A stretch of 64,000 nucleotides of DNA, from positions 682,001 through 746,000 of the forward strand of contig JABTUL010000001.1 in the NCBI GenBank assembly GCA_015075425.1. Reading direction: 5' to 3'. Source of the stretch: Spirochaetales bacterium (lineage in GTDB: Bacteria; Spirochaetota; Leptospiria; Leptospirales; Leptonemataceae). Of this stretch, positions 7,956 to 16,135 are shown in pieces; positions within the stretch are counted from its first letter, which is position 1, and each line of letters begins with the position of its first letter. Position numbers and translations under genes: made by a program. The notes below the pieces were generated by a model that saw only the letters and a list, made by a program, of their open reading frames with translations, was not told the DNA's origin and did not search any database.

Positions 7956-8516
7956 GTGTTTTATGGTTCCATGGAACTCACGCAGCCCACTCAGGCAAAA
8001 GTCTCTGAGTATGTAGAAGCCTGGCAGGAAGTACGCCAGAATACAATCGGATTTTTAGAAGATCATAAAAACGATTTTGCTTTGCGGCCTGATGATGGTA
8101 GCTGGACCATTGCGGAGAATGCCGAGCATATTTACTTAAGTCAGTTCTTTTTAGCGCGCTCCATTCCCATAGTGCTGGCCGGAAAATTCGGGCAGGATTT
8201 TTCCGGGAATCCCACGGCCGACTATGGCAGCCTTGCCGGGAAATTCGTGCGCGGCGCGGCTCGCAATCCCGAAGCTGTGGCTCCGCAGGGAAAATGGACC
8301 TGTGAAGAAGCTCTCCTGAAACTTTCTGAGGCAATGGCTCGTTTTGAAAAAGCCGTGCGCGGCAAAGAGCGCGATGCACTATTGAGGAGAGGTTATGAGC
8401 ATCCCATCCAGGGTCCGATCAGCCTGATGGAGTGGATCTGGATGATGATCCGGCATGAACATATGCATTTGCAGATCATGGCTGAGAAATTTGGGACGCT
8501 CAGTCCAGATCGGTGA
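7956..8516 (+). CDS. DinB-fold protein
   Basis: A 186-residue protein resembling the DinB/YfiT-like four-helix family (metal-dependent, often thiol-transferase-like enzymes). NAEHIYLSQFFLARS near residue 50 supplies the first His, and IRHEHMHLQIMAEKFG close to the end gives the typical paired His motif; together they would coordinate a divalent metal. GTG 7956 and ATG 7971 are both possible starts and neither has a clear ribosome site. It follows pabC by 95 bp on the same strand and overlaps the convergent lipoprotein gene by 17 bp. Substrate unknown. Confidence 0.72.
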   Translation: MFYGSMELTQPTQAKVSEYVEAWQEVRQNTIGFLEDHKNDFALRPDDGSWTIAENAEHIYLSQFFLARSIPIVLAGKFGQDFSGNPTADYGSLAGKFVRGAARNPEAVAPQGKWTCEEALLKLSEAMARFEKAVRGKERDALLRRGYEHPIQGPISLMEWIWMMIRHEHMHLQIMAEKFGTLSPDR

Positions 8517-9999
8517 TGTAAAGATTTTTTATACTTTCGCTGGTTTTCTTTAATATCTCTGCGGTGTGCGGTCCGTGCAGCCATTTGAGGCCGCCGGCGT
8601 TGCCTGCGCTGCGCGCAATCAGAATCAGTTCAAAAGCCTCCGGCGGCAGTCCGCCGCGATCTCCGCCGAGCCCCTTTTGAACAAAGGTGTTGGGGGCTAC
8701 AACCCGGCGGCCGGCAATGGTGCTGACCGGGAAGCTGAATTTCCCGCCCAGGCGGCCATACACCTGGTAGATAAGTTCAGTGCACACGATGCTTGCCGTG
8801 GTGGAGAAATCGAAATCAAAATCATAGGGCGTTCCCAGAAAATGATGTGCACGCCGTACGGCGTCCAGCCGCTCCGCAGCGGAAAGACCCGAGGGCCGCA
8901 GAACCACAACGTAATTTGAGGTGAGGCTTGTGGCCAGATCTGATACCACAACTCCCTCGCCAACGGCTTCAACAGTGAATCCTGTTTCCTTTCCCGGGCG
9001 AGATCCGCTGCGCACGTATTCTTTGATTTTTTTGGCAATAGACTCATCAGCGTGGAGGGTACTCAGATCACCTTCCTTACCGGCATACAGAATGGCATGT
9101 TTCCAGAAGCCGGGCAGGAACAGGTTGCTAATATAGCCGCTGGACCGCGTGATCAAAACATCGCCTGGCTGTAAGTAGGATTCAATATTCTGCACAGCTC
9201 TGGTATTGAACACTTTTTCTGCTGTCGGAGATTTTGTATGACCAAAAAACATGGAGATTCCCGATTGAATAGCGTAGAAGGGTTTGCGGACCACTTTCAA
9301 AATGCTGTCGACTGGCATTTGAAGTTGGGCTGTTCCTGGCATCTCCCGGTGCAGAAGCGCAATTTCCAGCGGTAATTTCTCGATGCGCTTTTCCAGATCC
9401 GGGATGGTTTGGGAAAGCATAGTGTTGGTCTGCAATTCTTCCCGGCCACCCATGTACAGCTCAAGTCCGGTTACAGCCTGCTTGAAATTGCGTGCGTCGG
9501 CAGCGATGCCGTAGAGCACATTGAAGCTATGTTCTTCAATACCAAAGGGTATGCTCTCTTCATTGAGCTTGGCGCGTGCTGTTTTATTTTTCTCAAATAA
9601 TCGGGTCACAAGCAGGCTGTTGCGATAAAAAGTCAGCCCGGCCAACAGAAATGAACTGAAAGCCAGCTGCCTTTCTGTACCGTTCAAACGATGAAAATCT
9701 TTGTAAGTGCTGTGAATACGGATGAGCTGATTATTGATAAAAAGAAAATGGCTCCACTCCCCGAGGATTCTTTCTTCCTGCGCCGGCGAATACAGTCCCT
9801 TCTGGCCGGCGGGCACGCTCATTAAAGCGGCGAGGTCAATGAGCCGATCCTTGAGCTTCTCACTCTCACGGACGTGCGCCGAAAGTTCCAGCAAATGGTT
9901 GCGGCCGGGAACTGCCGGCGGGGGTGGCTCCGGTTTCTTCGTGAATCGGGCGCACTGCAAAAGAAACAGGGAGTAAAGGCAGATGAGGATCGTTCGCAC
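8500..9999 (-). CDS. Lipoprotein with C-terminal permuted NlpC/P60 (YiiX-like) domain
   Basis: About 499 residues. The frame extends to 10032, but a GTG at 9999 behind AAGGGGG gives a compact signal sequence RTILICLYSLFLLQC, with Cys as probable lipid anchor. The N-terminal 250 residues are helical and unassigned. The C-terminal half has QPGDVLITRSSGY, WKHAILYAG (His) and, about 110 residues later, VCTELIYQVYG (Cys). This His-before-Cys order is the circularly permuted papain-like fold of YiiX/YebB hydrolases. These act on peptide or lipid-linked amide/ester bonds in the envelope; the substrate here is unknown. It overlaps the convergent DinB-like gene by 17 bp. Confidence 0.77.
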   Translation of the reverse strand: MRTILICLYSLFLLQCARFTKKPEPPPPAVPGRNHLLELSAHVRESEKLKDRLIDLAALMSVPAGQKGLYSPAQEERILGEWSHFLFINNQLIRIHSTYKDFHRLNGTERQLAFSSFLLAGLTFYRNSLLVTRLFEKNKTARAKLNEESIPFGIEEHSFNVLYGIAADARNFKQAVTGLELYMGGREELQTNTMLSQTIPDLEKRIEKLPLEIALLHREMPGTAQLQMPVDSILKVVRKPFYAIQSGISMFFGHTKSPTAEKVFNTRAVQNIESYLQPGDVLITRSSGYISNLFLPGFWKHAILYAGKEGDLSTLHADESIAKKIKEYVRSGSRPGKETGFTVEAVGEGVVVSDLATSLTSNYVVVLRPSGLSAAERLDAVRRAHHFLGTPYDFDFDFSTTASIVCTELIYQVYGRLGGKFSFPVSTIAGRRVVAPNTFVQKGLGGDRGGLPPEAFELILIARSAGNAGGLKWLHGPHTAEILKKTSESIKNLYITDLD

Positions 10000-10081
10000 A
10001 ACCTGGATTTTCCCCCTTAAATAACAGAGCAAGCAGGAGTTTTAGTTGCCTTTCTGAGCGCTCCTGGAAAGGAGTCTGCCC

Positions 10082-11449
10082 ATGACACAGCCCGCAGCGG
10101 TGCAGAGTTCAAGGCGAAGTTTTCTGGCAGGAGCGGCCGGAGTAATCCTTTCGACGGCGATCCCTGTCTCTGCTAAAAAAAGGGAATCGGTAATGATTGT
10201 GGGGGCGGGGATTGCCGGGCTTGCAGCCGCTCACGAACTCAAAGGCAACGGATTTGAGGTCACAATCCTTGAAGCGCGCAGTCGTCCGGGCGGCCGGATC
10301 TGGACCGATACCACTCTGGGTGTGCCTGTTGATCTGGGGGCTGCCTGGATCCACGGCCCGCGCGGTAATCCCGTTTTTGAACTGGCCAGGTCCCACGGCC
10401 TGCCATTGCATACCAGGGATTTCAGCGAGCTTGCTCTGCATGCAGAAGGTAAATTCCTTACGGACGGGCTACTAAGCCAGGTGGATCGGGAATACCGGAA
10501 GGTTTATCGGGCTTTGAATGCCGCAAAATCCAGAGCCCGACAGAACGAGTCCCTTGCCGGGGCTCTCGATGGCGCGCTGGCTGATGTCCCGGCCGGGATT
10601 ATACGTCAGGGCGTGCGTTTCATGGCCGCCTCAGAGCTGGAAATTTCCTACGCAGAGGATGCCACGAGACTTTCGCTCAAGCATTTTGAGGAGGACGATG
10701 GCTTTGAGGGTGGTGACATCCTGTTTAAGAATGGTTTTGGTGCGCTTCCCCTTCGTCTGGCTGCCGGGCTTGATATTCGCTACGGACATAGCGTAAGTCG
10801 TATTGATGCTAAAACTTCACGCCTGCGCCTTACCACCTCTCAGGGGATACTGGAAACCGATCGTGTGCTGGTAACTGTCCCGCTGGGTGTTCTTAAAGCC
10901 GGTCGCATTGTTTTCTCCCCTGTTCTGCCAGCGGAGAAAATTCAGGCCATTGGACGACTGGGTATGGGCACCATGAACAAGATCGTGCTGCTCTTTGAAA
11001 AATCCTTCTGGCCTGCTGACCTGGAAATGTTCGCCCGCCTGAGGCCCGAGGGCATTAAATTCAGAGAATTCTTCAATTTTCAAAAAATCTTGGGGCAGCC
11101 TGTCATCGCAGGACTGGCGGCCGGGGATTTTGCCCGTTACCTGGATGGCCTGGGCCGGGAAGAGGCTCTAAAAATTGCCCTTGCTGATCTGCAGGCCATG
11201 TTTGGTAAACTTCCCGCCGTGAAGGGTTTTCTCTTGAGTAGCTGGAGTCGGGACCCCTTTGCTCTGGGTAGTTATTCCCACATTCCGCCGGGGGCAAGCT
11301 TTGCCGACTACAAGCATTTGGCCCGGCCTGTTGCCGAACGACTTTTCTTTGCCGGTGAGGCCACACATGAAGACTACCCGGCCACCGTTCACGGGGCATT
11401 TCTATCGGGAAAGAGAGCGGCCCGCCAGGTCACAGAGGCTGCCTCATAG
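10082..11449 (+). CDS. Tat-exported flavin amine oxidase
   Basis: A 455-residue FAD-dependent amine oxidase (monoamine oxidase/polyamine oxidase superfamily). A twin-arginine signal SSRRSFLAGAAGVILSTA spans residues 9-26 and implies export of the folded flavoprotein. The dinucleotide-binding motif VMIVGAGIAGLAAAHEL follows, then LEARSRPGGRIWT and the C-terminal FAD loop LFFAGEATHEDYPATVHGAFLSGKRAA. AAGGAG lies 6-10 bases before the ATG. The substrate could be a primary amine, polyamine or amino acid; sequence alone does not decide. It stands alone, 82 bp from the divergent lipoprotein start. Confidence 0.88.
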   Translation: MTQPAAVQSSRRSFLAGAAGVILSTAIPVSAKKRESVMIVGAGIAGLAAAHELKGNGFEVTILEARSRPGGRIWTDTTLGVPVDLGAAWIHGPRGNPVFELARSHGLPLHTRDFSELALHAEGKFLTDGLLSQVDREYRKVYRALNAAKSRARQNESLAGALDGALADVPAGIIRQGVRFMAASELEISYAEDATRLSLKHFEEDDGFEGGDILFKNGFGALPLRLAAGLDIRYGHSVSRIDAKTSRLRLTTSQGILETDRVLVTVPLGVLKAGRIVFSPVLPAEKIQAIGRLGMGTMNKIVLLFEKSFWPADLEMFARLRPEGIKFREFFNFQKILGQPVIAGLAAGDFARYLDGLGREEALKIALADLQAMFGKLPAVKGFLLSSWSRDPFALGSYSHIPPGASFADYKHLARPVAERLFFAGEATHEDYPATVHGAFLSGKRAARQVTEAAS

Positions 11450-11503
11450 AAGTAAAAGGCCAGGGTGCGGCTGAATCAAAGCACCAGGATTAAGGAGAAA
11501 AAA

Positions 11504-12265
11504 ATGGAAACCAACACAAATGCTGGATGGAAGGATAGGCTGCTACTTCACATTGACGTGATAGCGGCATGCGTTCTTGGTCTGGCCACCATCGCAGCCG
11601 CCTTCGCGGCGTACCAGTCAGCTCTCTGGGGCGGAAATTGTCTAACGGCATATAACCAGGCCGTAATTCGCTTTGGCGATGCGAATCGAGAGTATTTGAA
11701 CGGTGCGCTGGGTACATCATTTGATACAATGATCTATCTGGAGTCCCTGCGCGAAGACGGCCGAACCAAAGAAGATGTGGATAAAATGATGACAAAAGAT
11801 CTGGTCCGGGCAATCACCTGGTCGGATACGAGTTACGATAAAAAGCGGCAAGCCCTGACGGCCGTACAAATCGCGGAGCTGGAAGGTCAGATTGAAGAAA
11901 AGTGGGGAGCCTTTGAGGAAGCGAAGACCCCGGCTGAGGAAGAGAAGGTCCTTGCTGAAATTCTGGAAATGGAGAAAAAAGTGGCCTATTTGCCCTTTCT
12001 GGAGAGCGACTCTTACAAGCAGGGCAAGCGCAGCACGGGTGATGCCATGACCAGAGAAGCTCAGGTAAAACTGGAAGAGGGGATCAAGGCGAATATGACC
12101 GGCGATGCTTTCACCTTGATGACAGTCTATTTTACAATAGCCCTTTTCTTCGCCGGTATGGCCAGCGTGTTGAAAGAGGACCGGATTCGTCTGGGCTTTC
12201 TTGCAGGTTCCGTGGTGGTTTTTTTATTCGCCTTTGTGCGCATGATTTTGATGCCATTCGCTTAA
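11504..12265 (+). CDS. Membrane protein, DUF4337-like
   Basis: 253 residues from ATG 11504, chosen because TAAGGAGAAAAAA precedes it; the frame is open 39 nt further upstream. It has one N-terminal membrane span (residues 14-33, IDVIAACVLGLATIAAAFAAY), a long charged helical middle likely to be coiled (residues 75-190), and two C-terminal spans (about residues 203-220 and 228-250). This one-plus-two arrangement with a conserved AAYQSALWGG after the first helix resembles DUF4337 membrane proteins. No enzymatic motif is visible. It ends before a perfect palindrome. Confidence 0.66.
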   Translation: METNTNAGWKDRLLLHIDVIAACVLGLATIAAAFAAYQSALWGGNCLTAYNQAVIRFGDANREYLNGALGTSFDTMIYLESLREDGRTKEDVDKMMTKDLVRAITWSDTSYDKKRQALTAVQIAELEGQIEEKWGAFEEAKTPAEEEKVLAEILEMEKKVAYLPFLESDSYKQGKRSTGDAMTREAQVKLEEGIKANMTGDAFTLMTVYFTIALFFAGMASVLKEDRIRLGFLAGSVVVFLFAFVRMILMPFA

Positions 12266-12272
12266 ACCCGGC

Positions 12273-12300
12273 ATGAGCAGGCCAGCGCTGGCCTGCTCAT
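12273..12300. terminator. Perfect 28-bp palindrome, possible terminator
   Basis: The half-site ATGAGCAGGCCAGC is followed directly by its exact complement, giving a 14-bp stem with essentially no loop. It starts seven bases after the stop of the membrane protein gene. There is no immediate T-run, although a GCATTTTTTTCC stretch lies about 20 bases on. It may act as a terminator hairpin or as a dimeric protein-binding site. Confidence 0.5.
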
Positions 12301-12369
12301 TCATAGCGCTCGACGTTCAGGGCATTTTTTTCCTTTTGACAGGTGGCGCGCTCTTTGCAGACTCTGTTT

Positions 12370-12669
12370 ATGAAGAGAATTCTGTTTTTACTTGTTTTGT
12401 TGTTGATTGCCGGATGTTCCTCGCTACCGGGGCTATCCGGAAAAACGAAAGTAGCCGGAGATTCCTGCGTTTTGCCGGGGAACACAACCTGTGCTGCTAT
12501 CCCGCAAGTCGGTTGTCAGGCCGCTAAAGGCCGTTACCAGGCTTACACCTGTGCATCTGTTGGTTTCCCGGAAGGCCCCTGCGGCAGCGGTCGTTTTGGA
12601 AGTCTGTACACTTCTTCCACGCTGGAGTGCTACAAGCTCAAAGCCGCACAGAAAGCCCTGGGGCAGTAA
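12370..12669 (+). CDS. Small cysteine-rich lipoprotein
   Basis: 99 residues from ATG 12370, which begins KRILFLLVLLLIAGC, a textbook signal peptide and lipobox (LIAGC). Upstream in-frame codons would spoil the signal peptide. The mature part holds seven further cysteines (for example GDSCVLPGNTTCAAIPQVGC), suggesting disulfides in the periplasm or at the surface. No family is recognised. It is convergent with leuA, 36 bp away. Confidence 0.68.
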   Translation: MKRILFLLVLLLIAGCSSLPGLSGKTKVAGDSCVLPGNTTCAAIPQVGCQAAKGRYQAYTCASVGFPEGPCGSGRFGSLYTSSTLECYKLKAAQKALGQ

Positions 12670-12705
12670 AACGACAGGAGTCTTTTTCGACCGCCCGGCA
12701 ACACG

Positions 12706-14370
12706 TCAATCCTTTGTGGGAGCGTGAAGAGCCCGGTTGATTGCGGAGAACAGAGCCTTCACCGAGGCCAGGGCAATGTTTCCGTCTTTCCCCGCTCCCC
12801 AGGACCTGTTTGCACCCGATTCAATCAAAACGTATGCGCAGGCAACCGCTTCCGATCCGCGAGAAAGGGCGTGTTCGTTGTAATCCAGGATTTTAAAATC
12901 CGCCATGCGGTTCTGGGCAAAAGCATCCACGGCAGCGGCGATGGGGCCATTGCCACTTCCCTTGATGCGTTTTTCCTGTCCGTTTTCTTTGAGAACAAGA
13001 GTCGTGGTCGTGCGCCCGGCTGCCGTGTCGGATAAGAAATCCACCAGTTCAAAACGACCTTTGTGCTCCAGGTATTCTTCTTCAAAGGTGCGCAGGATGG
13101 TTCGCGGCAGAATTTCCGTGCCGTGTTCATCAGCGATTCTCTGGATGCGTGCAGCCAGTTCGATCTGCAATTCGCGGGGCAGAGTGTAGCCATAATTTTG
13201 TTCCAGCACATAGGCCATGCCGCCTTTTCCGGACTGGCTGTTGATGCGAATGATAGCTTCATACGTGCGGCCCAGGTCTCCCGGATCGATGGGGAGGTAG
13301 GGAACGTCCCAGGGCCGGGAGGCGCCGCCATTCTGCCGGTGTGCAAGGCCCTTGTTGATAGCATCCTGGTGGCTGCCGGAGAAGGCCGTGTAAACCAGCT
13401 CTCCCACGTAGGGATGACGGGAAGGGATACGCATGCCGGTGCACCGTTCATAAACCGATTGAATGTGATCCATCTGTCTGAAATCAAGGCCCGTCTCGAT
13501 GCCATGAGAATACATATTCAGAGCGATGGTGACCAGATCAGCATTGCCCGTCCGTTCGCCGTTGCCAAAGAGAGTGCCTTCCACCCGATCCGCACCGGCA
13601 AGAAGGGCAAGCTCTGATGCGGCAACGCCGGTGCCACGATCATTGTGCGTGTGTAATGATATGATGGCCGATTCCCGCTGGTCCAGATTCTCTATGAACC
13701 ATTCGATTTGATCGGCATACACATTGGGCATGGTGACTTCCACTGTGGCCGGCAGATTCAAGATGACCCGGCGCCCGGCGCTTGCTCCCCAGGCTTCCAT
13801 TACCCGCGAGCAAATCTCCAGGGCAAATTCTGGTTCGGTGGCGGAAAAGCTCTCCGGTGAGTATTCAAGACGGATCTGGCTGTCCGAATGGGCAGCCAGA
13901 TCCGCGATCTGTTTGACGGCATCCACGGCAATGGCAATGATTTCCTTTTTGCTTTTCTGAAATACAATTTCCCGCTGCGCCGGGGATGTCGAATTGTAAA
14001 CGTGAAAGATGATGTGACGGGCACCCTTGAGTGCGGAGAAGCTGGCATCGATGAGATGTGACCTGGCCTGGCAGAGAATTTGCACGTGGACGTCGTCGGG
14101 AATCAAGTTTTGCTCAATGAGGTGTCGGGTAAATTCCAGTTCCACCTGGCTTGCCGCCGGGAAACCGATTTCAATTTCTTTAAAGCCAATTTCCAGCAGC
14201 AACTGCCACATTGCGAGTTTCTGCTCCAGGTCCATGGGTATGATCAACGCCTGATTGCCATCGCGCAGATCCACACTGCACCAGGCGGGAGCTTTCTCTA
14301 AAGTGCGATCGGGCCAGTTACGTGTGGTCAGATGAAGGGGTCGAAACGGTCTGTATTTGGTTGCCTGCAT
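12706..14370 (-). CDS. leuA: 2-Isopropylmalate synthase, long (type 2) form
   Basis: 554 residues. The enzyme condenses acetyl-CoA with 2-ketoisovalerate, committing carbon to leucine. The N-terminal motif RDGNQAL is the DRE-TIM metal/catalytic signature variant of the actinobacterial/fungal-type enzyme (WCSVDLRDGNQALIIPM). SLHTHNDRGTGVAASELAL and GNGERTGNADLVTIALN are further signatures. A C-terminal regulatory region of about 130 residues (from LEHKGRFELVDF) would bind leucine for feedback control. The SD is AAGGA, six bases before the ATG. It is transcribed from its own promoter with a short leader and is not adjacent to leuB/leuC/leuD. Confidence 0.95.
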   Translation of the reverse strand: MQATKYRPFRPLHLTTRNWPDRTLEKAPAWCSVDLRDGNQALIIPMDLEQKLAMWQLLLEIGFKEIEIGFPAASQVELEFTRHLIEQNLIPDDVHVQILCQARSHLIDASFSALKGARHIIFHVYNSTSPAQREIVFQKSKKEIIAIAVDAVKQIADLAAHSDSQIRLEYSPESFSATEPEFALEICSRVMEAWGASAGRRVILNLPATVEVTMPNVYADQIEWFIENLDQRESAIISLHTHNDRGTGVAASELALLAGADRVEGTLFGNGERTGNADLVTIALNMYSHGIETGLDFRQMDHIQSVYERCTGMRIPSRHPYVGELVYTAFSGSHQDAINKGLAHRQNGGASRPWDVPYLPIDPGDLGRTYEAIIRINSQSGKGGMAYVLEQNYGYTLPRELQIELAARIQRIADEHGTEILPRTILRTFEEEYLEHKGRFELVDFLSDTAAGRTTTTLVLKENGQEKRIKGSGNGPIAAAVDAFAQNRMADFKILDYNEHALSRGSEAVACAYVLIESGANRSWGAGKDGNIALASVKALFSAINRALHAPTKD

Positions 14371-14433
14371 AAAATATCCTTTGCCCTGCCGGGAAGTAGT
14401 AAAAGAAAATAAAGAGATAGGAGAAGAATGTAT

Positions 14434-14517
14434 TTAGCCCTGGCGGGCTAGGAACAATGCTGTGCGGAAGGAGTGGCACATGAGGCTCATATAAGGCAGA
14501 ATCGGCAGATTTGTCAA
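14434..14517 (-). promoter_or_regulatory. leuA promoter and possible leader peptide
   Basis: On the minus strand TTGACA (14517-14512) and TTATAT (14494-14489) are separated by exactly 17 bp, a near-consensus sigma-70 promoter. Starting at about the predicted +1 is a 15-codon frame (ATG 14481 to TAA 14434), MCHSFRTALFLARQG, containing Leu codons TTG and CTA. A small stem AGCCC/GGGCT (14436-14449) overlaps its last codons. The promoter is well supported; attenuation by this peptide is inference. Confidence 0.62.
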
Positions 14518-14528
14518 TCAAAATAAAT

Positions 14529-16037
14529 CTAATCTTCCCGGTGGCCATGAAAGGTAGCGTAGTTCTCCCGTCCTGTGCGCAAGACATCCAGTTCCTGCCG
14601 TAAAGCGGGCAAGGCCGGGTCATCCGGGGCAACATCTTCGAGCGCGCGCAGAGCTTTTTCAAATCTCCAGGCACCTTTTGCAGGACTTTCCTGGCCGGAG
14701 AGGATGGAGGATCGTAAATTTTGTAGTATGGCCAGCCGTTTGCTGCGTGCCTGTTCCGCACTTTCCATCCGGGCCGGGACGGCCTCGGAGTAGAGCGAGT
14801 TCCACAGGCCCACGTAGCGGCTTTTGAGGTAGAAATCTTCCCAGTGACCAAAGTGGACGGCTGAAGCTGCCGGCCGCACAGCATGCTCATAATTCCAGCC
14901 GCCAAGGAGAATTGCCAGGCAAAGAACAGGCACTGCCAGAAGGGATTCCGGGCGCAGTCTACCGCCCGGGTTGAAATTGCGCCGGTTCTGACAAAATCCG
15001 AGTCCCGTTGCCAGGCACAGTATGGCCGTGGGGCTGACCCAGTGCTCAAAGTAGATCGGCTCCCACCAGAAGGAGAGGGCTGCTTCCAGCAGAAACCACA
15101 GAAATGCCAGCAGGGCCACAGCATTGCGGCGCCAGAAAGCGATGAGCAGGGCAAAGAGAGCCACAGAGAAAAAAAAGCCCAGCAGCAGAGATTCAGGATC
15201 ATCGGCACCAAAGGTTTTTTTTCTGGTGTAGACGATTGCCTGGAAAAATCCCTGCCAGCCGGCCACCGGGTCGAAGTCCTTGCCCCAGCTGTTGCCATAG
15301 TGGCTGTACAGAAAAATCCAATCAAAAAAGTCACCGCCCTTTTCCACGCCAGGTAAATAAGTGCGACCGCTCAGTGGATAACCGTGATGAATGGCACCGG
15401 CAAAAAAGTAGCAAAGACCGATGAGCAGCAAAGACAGGGAGAGGAAAAGAGCTGCCGGGAAAAATCGAGGGAGGCCAGAGTCCCGACTTTTGTACACAGT
15501 AAGCAAAGCAGCGGGGAACAGGAGCAGGAAGTGCTTCTGGTGAAAGGCAAGTGTTAAGGCCATGAGTAGAGCCGAGCCCATCGTTTGCCGGACGGTGGCC
15601 GTTCCTCTGGCAATGTTGATAAAAGTGATGAGGCCAAGGCAGGTCGGCAGGATGGGCGTGTCATAAATGTGGCTGTACACCCAGAAGCCGCGCAGGCTAA
15701 AAAGCAGGCCGCCCACAGAGAGAGCCAGAAAAAAGGAATGGCTCTGCTGCTGCAATGTATAGCAGAAATACAGAATGGTAAGGGTGGCCACGCTCAGATG
15801 CACCAGCTGAAAGAGGAACATGGTGCTGTGTGGCCAGTCGGCCAGAGCCAGAGTCAATGCCCGACCGTAGATCGTGAAGAGCAAATGATGGGGGTTGAAG
15901 AAAAAATGTCGCCGGGTATGTTCATAGTAAGCAACGACATCATGATCCAGAAACAAAGAAAGATGGGCCAGCTGGAAGGCCATGATCGCCGGGAAAAAGA
16001 AAAGCCAGGGCAGGAAAGCTAAAGTGGAGCGGATCAT
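14529..16037 (-). CDS. Polytopic membrane protein, glycosyltransferase-like
   Basis: 502 residues with about ten hydrophobic segments in the first 360 residues and a soluble C-terminal tail of about 130 residues rich in Arg/Glu/Leu. After the first helix come LFLDHDVVAYYEHTRR and NPHHLLFTIYGR, acidic/aromatic segments of the sort found in the first periplasmic loop of GT-C mannosyl-type transferases, where an Asp acts with a metal and lipid-linked sugar. I recognise no specific family, so the glycosyltransferase label is tentative. It is divergent from topA and lies upstream of leuA, whose promoter begins within 12 bp of its stop. Confidence 0.6.
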   Translation of the reverse strand: MIRSTLAFLPWLFFFPAIMAFQLAHLSLFLDHDVVAYYEHTRRHFFFNPHHLLFTIYGRALTLALADWPHSTMFLFQLVHLSVATLTILYFCYTLQQQSHSFFLALSVGGLLFSLRGFWVYSHIYDTPILPTCLGLITFINIARGTATVRQTMGSALLMALTLAFHQKHFLLLFPAALLTVYKSRDSGLPRFFPAALFLSLSLLLIGLCYFFAGAIHHGYPLSGRTYLPGVEKGGDFFDWIFLYSHYGNSWGKDFDPVAGWQGFFQAIVYTRKKTFGADDPESLLLGFFFSVALFALLIAFWRRNAVALLAFLWFLLEAALSFWWEPIYFEHWVSPTAILCLATGLGFCQNRRNFNPGGRLRPESLLAVPVLCLAILLGGWNYEHAVRPAASAVHFGHWEDFYLKSRYVGLWNSLYSEAVPARMESAEQARSKRLAILQNLRSSILSGQESPAKGAWRFEKALRALEDVAPDDPALPALRQELDVLRTGRENYATFHGHRED

Positions 16038-16135
16038 CTTTTGCTGGCCTGCAGAACCGCCATAAAAAAGATGCTCCCCTTGATCAACGTTGACATTTTA
16101 TTCGGAAGAGAACCAGAATTTCCGATGGAACCAGC

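Noticed and set aside
14371-14488. T-box riboswitch upstream of leuA
   Set aside because: The leader is only about 110 bases and has no T-box sequence or specifier stem.
14318-15334. 338-codon minus-strand frame overlapping the membrane protein gene and leuA leader
   Set aside because: Composition is Arg/Ser/Pro-rich as expected from an out-of-frame reading; the overlapping frame has clear membrane helices.
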